NCBI GenBank assembly: GCA_900540635.1
Contig: UQGU01000025.1
Span: 1-32,159 of the forward strand
From: an uncultured Eubacteriales bacterium
Lineage (GTDB): Bacteria > Bacillota > Clostridia > Oscillospirales > Oscillospiraceae
Direction of reading: 5' to 3'
DNA: 32,159 nucleotides
Part shown: in pieces, positions 29,397 through 32,159 of the stretch
Layout: each line of letters begins with the position of its first letter
How positions within the stretch are numbered: the stretch's first letter is position 1
Position numbers and translations under genes: made by a program
Notes under the pieces: generated by a model
What the model was told of the DNA's origin: nothing
The model's input: the letters and a program-made list of their open reading frames with translations, nothing else
Database searches by the model: none

Positions 29397-31913
29397 GTGC
29401 AGGCACAGACAAATTTCAGAAAGCCCCTGTGCATCGGACTGCTGGCCCATGTGGATGCGGGAAAGACCACCCTTTCCGAGGGCCTGCTCTATGCCGCCGG
29501 GGCCCGGCGGGTGCTGGGACGGGTTGACCATGGGGATGCGCTGCTGGACAGCTTCCAGCTGGAACGGCAGCGGGGCATTACCATTTTCTCCAAGCAGGCC
29601 CGGCTCCGAACGGCCCACCGGGCGGTGACCCTGATCGACACCCCGGGCCACGTGGACTTTGCCGCGGAAACGGAACGGGTGCTGCCGGCGCTGGACTGCG
29701 CTGTGCTGGTTATCAGCGGCACGGATGGGGTTCAGGCCCACACCAGAACCCTGTGGCAGCTGCTGCGCAAGCACCAAGTGCCCGTATTTCTCTTTATCAA
29801 TAAAATGGACCTGCCCGGGGCGGACCGGGACAAGCTGCTCGCCCAGCTGCAAAAGGAGCTCAGCGAGAGCTGCGTGGATTTTACCGGCAGTGCGGAAGCC
29901 ATTCGGGAAGCTGCGGCCATGTGCGACGAGGCCCTGCTGGAGAGCTTCCTGGAAGGCGGGGCCGTTACCGATGAAAATCTGCGGCAGCTGATCGCCCAGT
30001 GCCGCCTGTTCCCCGTGTACTTTGGTGCGGCGCTGAAAAATGAGGGAATTGACGCGCTTCTGGCCGGATTGGACACCTATGCCCCGGAAAACACCTATGG
30101 AGATGCCTTCTCTGCCCGGGTCTACAAAATCACCCGGGATCCCCAGGGAAACCGGCTGACCTGGATGAAGCTCACCGGCGGCAGCCTGTCCGTTCGGGAG
30201 CCTGTCCGCTATGAAAACCGGCAGGGAGAGACCCTGACGGAAAAGGCGGCCCAGCTGCGGCTGTACTCCGGGGAAAAGTTCGAAACCCCGGACCGGGTGG
30301 AGGCCGGGACGGCCTTCGCCGTAACCGGTCTCACCGCTACCTGGGCAGGGCAAGGCCTGGGAACTGAGGCAGAGATTTTCCGCCCGGAATTGGAGCCCGT
30401 TATGACCTACCGGGCCAAGCTGCCGCCCAAAGCGGACCCGTCCCTGGTGCTGCCCAAGCTGCGGCAGCTGGAAGAGGAGGACCCCCAGCTGCACATCGCC
30501 TGGGACGGCAGGCAAATCGGGGTGCAGATCATGGGGCAGGTCCAGCTGGAGGTGTTCCAGAGCCTGGTCAAGCAGCGCTTTGATCTGGACATCACCCTGG
30601 ACGACCCGAAGATATTCTATAAAGAGACCATTTCCGATACCGTGGAGGGCGTGGGCCACTTTGAACCCCTGCGGCACTATGCCGAGGTGCATTTGCTCTT
30701 AGAGCCCGGAGCGCCGGGCAGCGGGCTGGTGTTTGATACGCAATGCCCCCAGGATGTGCTGGATGCAGGCTACCAAAGCCTGATTCTGACCCATCTGGCG
30801 GAAAAGCAGCACCGGGGTGTGCTCATCGGAGCCCCCATTACGGATATGAAAATCACCCTGCTCATCGGCAAGGCCCACTTGAAGCACACCGAGGGCGGCG
30901 ACTTCCGGCAGGCCACCTATCGGGCCGTCCGGCAGGGGCTGATGCAGGCAAAGAGCGTGCTTTTAGAGCCCTGGTACGACTTTCACCTGGAGCTGCCCCA
31001 GGCCCAGATCGGCCGGGCCATTACGGATATCCGCGCCATGGGCGGCGCCCCCGAGGCTCCGGAGAGCCAGGACGGGACGGCCATCCTGGAGGGCCGGGTC
31101 CCCGCCGGAGAAATCCGGGACTATGCCTCCCAGCTCTCCGCCTACACCCAGGGCCTGGGCCGGTTGAGCCTGTCCCTGCGGGGCTATGAGCCCTGCCACA
31201 ATGCCAGGCAGGTCATCGAGGCAGCGGCCTACGACCCGGAGGCAGACCTGGAAAACACCCCGGACTCCGTATTTTGCAGCCACGGAGCAGGGCACACCGT
31301 GAAATGGGACCGGGTAAAGGAATTCATGCATCTGGAAAGCGGCCTGAAAGAGGAAAAACCCCAGATGCGCATTCTCCCGGCCATTGACGACCGGGAGCTG
31401 GAGCAAATCATGGAGCGGGAGTTCGGCCCTATCCGCCGCCGACAGTACACCGCCCCCAAAGCCCCGGCCACAGCGGAAGTGACCATCAGCGTGCCAAAAG
31501 AGAAGTGTCTGATCGTAGACGGCTACAATGTGATTTTCGCCTGGGAAAGCCTGGCAGAAACGGCCAAAACAGACCTGTCCGCCGCCCGGCGGCGCCTGAC
31601 GGATGCTCTGACCAGCTACGCAGGCTTTACAAAAACCCGGGTCATTCTGGTATTCGACAGCTACCGGCAGCCCGGCAGCGAGAAATACCGGGATGCAACC
31701 ATCCAGGTAGTCTTCACCCGGGAGGGCGAAACGGCGGATGCCTATATCCAGGCCCTTGCCCGGGACCTGGGCGGCAATTACCGGGTCAGCGTGGCCAGCT
31801 CCGACGGCCTCGTCCAGCTCTCCGCCCTGGGCTCCGGTGTCCTCCGGGTCTCTGCCCGGGAGCTGGAAGAGGAAGTCAGAAGGGCGAGGGAGGAAATGGA
31901 AAAGTACTATTAG
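29397..31913 (+). CDS. EF-G/Tet(M)-like translational GTPase fused to YacP/Rae1-type NYN ribonuclease
   Basis: An 838-residue two-part protein. Residues about 8-640 are a translation GTPase of the Tet(M)/EF-G class: G1 AHVDAGKTT (17-25), switch I RGITI (59-63), G3 DTPGH (81-85), G4 NKMD (135-138), then domains II-V, including PDSVFCSHGAGHTVKWD typical of this subgroup. Residues about 700-838 are a YacP-type NYN domain: VDGYNVIFAW (D708), VILVFDSYRQPG, VVFTREGETADAYI, VASSDGLVQLSALG and VSARELEEEV, with the acidic residues expected for metal-dependent RNA cleavage. B. subtilis YacP (Rae1) cuts mRNA in the ribosomal A site, exactly where Tet(M) and EF-G bind. The GTG start has AAGGAGG 9 nt upstream. 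It is monocistronic. Confidence 0.88.
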   Translation: MQAQTNFRKPLCIGLLAHVDAGKTTLSEGLLYAAGARRVLGRVDHGDALLDSFQLERQRGITIFSKQARLRTAHRAVTLIDTPGHVDFAAETERVLPALDCAVLVISGTDGVQAHTRTLWQLLRKHQVPVFLFINKMDLPGADRDKLLAQLQKELSESCVDFTGSAEAIREAAAMCDEALLESFLEGGAVTDENLRQLIAQCRLFPVYFGAALKNEGIDALLAGLDTYAPENTYGDAFSARVYKITRDPQGNRLTWMKLTGGSLSVREPVRYENRQGETLTEKAAQLRLYSGEKFETPDRVEAGTAFAVTGLTATWAGQGLGTEAEIFRPELEPVMTYRAKLPPKADPSLVLPKLRQLEEEDPQLHIAWDGRQIGVQIMGQVQLEVFQSLVKQRFDLDITLDDPKIFYKETISDTVEGVGHFEPLRHYAEVHLLLEPGAPGSGLVFDTQCPQDVLDAGYQSLILTHLAEKQHRGVLIGAPITDMKITLLIGKAHLKHTEGGDFRQATYRAVRQGLMQAKSVLLEPWYDFHLELPQAQIGRAITDIRAMGGAPEAPESQDGTAILEGRVPAGEIRDYASQLSAYTQGLGRLSLSLRGYEPCHNARQVIEAAAYDPEADLENTPDSVFCSHGAGHTVKWDRVKEFMHLESGLKEEKPQMRILPAIDDRELEQIMEREFGPIRRRQYTAPKAPATAEVTISVPKEKCLIVDGYNVIFAWESLAETAKTDLSAARRRLTDALTSYAGFTKTRVILVFDSYRQPGSEKYRDATIQVVFTREGETADAYIQALARDLGGNYRVSVASSDGLVQLSALGSGVLRVSARELEEEVRRAREEMEKYY

Positions 31914-32159
31914 AAAAAGGCTTCCCCTGGGGGAAGCTGGCAGGGCGCAGTCCTGACTGATGAGGGGCGGTACAGGGTAAAATGCGGTGCTGCCCCAGCA
32001 GAAAAGTCCTGTTTCAGGCGCTTAACTGCGTAGGCTTTCTGTATCAGTTCTGCATCCCGCACGAATTATGGTGCGATTGCCACTGGCAATCGTTTATTCT
32101 GATTCGCTGCGCGGAGCACCACCCTCATCCGACCCGCCTATCGGCGGGCGGGGCTGTTA
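31914..32159. repeat. partial palindromic intergenic repeat element
   Basis: No gene is seen. GCTTCCCC-TG-GGGGAAGC (31920-31937) forms a tight hairpin with an A-run to its left, so it reads as a terminator on the minus strand. CTGACTGATGAGGG (about 31954-31967) is mirrored by CCCTCATCCGACC (32123-32136), and CGATTGCC / GGCAATCG (32074-32092) forms a third hairpin. The layout suggests a MITE-like repeat whose right arm (CCCGCC TATC GGCGGG) is cut by the window edge. Similar sequence is common in Faecalibacterium-type genomes, from memory. Confidence 0.6.

Noticed and set aside
29319..30692. A 457-residue open frame on the minus strand opposite the GTPase domain
   Set aside because: Shadow frame: no motifs, and the opposite strand holds a full set of GTPase motifs.
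29397..31913. Tetracycline resistance gene tet(M)/tet(O)
   Set aside because: The GTPase is related in plan but diverges widely, lacks the Tet(M) C-terminal helix sequence and leader attenuator, and carries a nuclease domain.
1..32159. tRNA genes
   Set aside because: No cloverleaf with conserved GTTCRANNC arm was recognised by eye on either strand; not tested by software.

Overview
The window is chromosomal DNA of an anaerobic, Gram-positive-type gut Clostridia bacterium, most likely Oscillospiraceae/Ruminococcaceae. The evidence is the 16S rRNA 5' end with a clostridial leader, consensus TTGACA/TATAAT promoters with strong AAGGAGG ribosome sites, lipoproteins and no outer-membrane genes, a PerR-rubrerythrin-rubredoxin module, corrinoid methyltransferases, and a palindromic intergenic repeat of the kind seen in that family. 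The genus cannot be fixed from this sequence.

Layout. (1) 1-595: start of a 16S gene on the minus strand with two tandem promoters. (2) 596-7146: GC-rich core genes: a DUF1576 membrane protein; a three-gene ABC importer of the taurine/sulfonate/nitrate type, divergent from a Crp/Fnr regulator; a YjdF-like membrane protein coupled to a CdsA-type cytidylyltransferase; and an acidic DUF1292 protein. (3) 7162-16012: an AT-rich block bracketed by two defective IS1182-type elements in the same orientation. Its cargo is a small HTH regulator, a VanRS-like two-component system, a MacB-like adaptor/ATPase/permease set, a lipoprotein and a self-inhibited Fic AMP-transferase gene with an unusual nested-repeat promoter. 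(4) 16046-20340: an XRE regulator divergent from a small Ser/Thr kinase, a zinc-ribbon membrane protein, a DUF4234-SHOCT protein, a tail-anchored small protein and a second zinc-ribbon protein. (5) 20449-21788: the peroxide-response operon perR, reverse rubrerythrin, rubredoxin (minus strand). (6) 21875-28297: a five-gene minus-strand corrinoid methyl-transfer operon (methyltransferase I, methyl-THF methyltransferase II, corrinoid protein, reductive activase, DUF2284), divergent from a PucR-type regulator. (7) 28289-31913: a sugar nucleotidyltransferase, then an 838-residue EF-G/Tet(M)-like GTPase fused to a YacP/Rae1-type NYN ribonuclease. (8) 31914-32159: part of a palindromic repeat element cut by the window edge.

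How the genes work together. The methyl-transfer operon holds every protein class needed to move a methyl group from an unidentified donor through cobalamin to tetrahydrofolate, plus the ATP-dependent activase that rescues oxidised corrinoid; the divergent PucR-like protein is its obvious regulator. The VanRS-like pair most probably senses an envelope stress or peptide and drives the adjacent ABC exporter; no vanHAX-type genes are present, so it is not a vancomycin-resistance cluster.

The most striking single gene is the GTPase-nuclease fusion: it joins a ribosome-binding translocase-like body to the family of the A-site mRNA endonuclease Rae1 in one polypeptide. The second most interesting feature is the fic promoter, where four copies of TAGGCGAA form nested inverted repeats around the core promoter and suggest autoregulation. 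All functional statements rest on motif recognition by eye; no database search was run.
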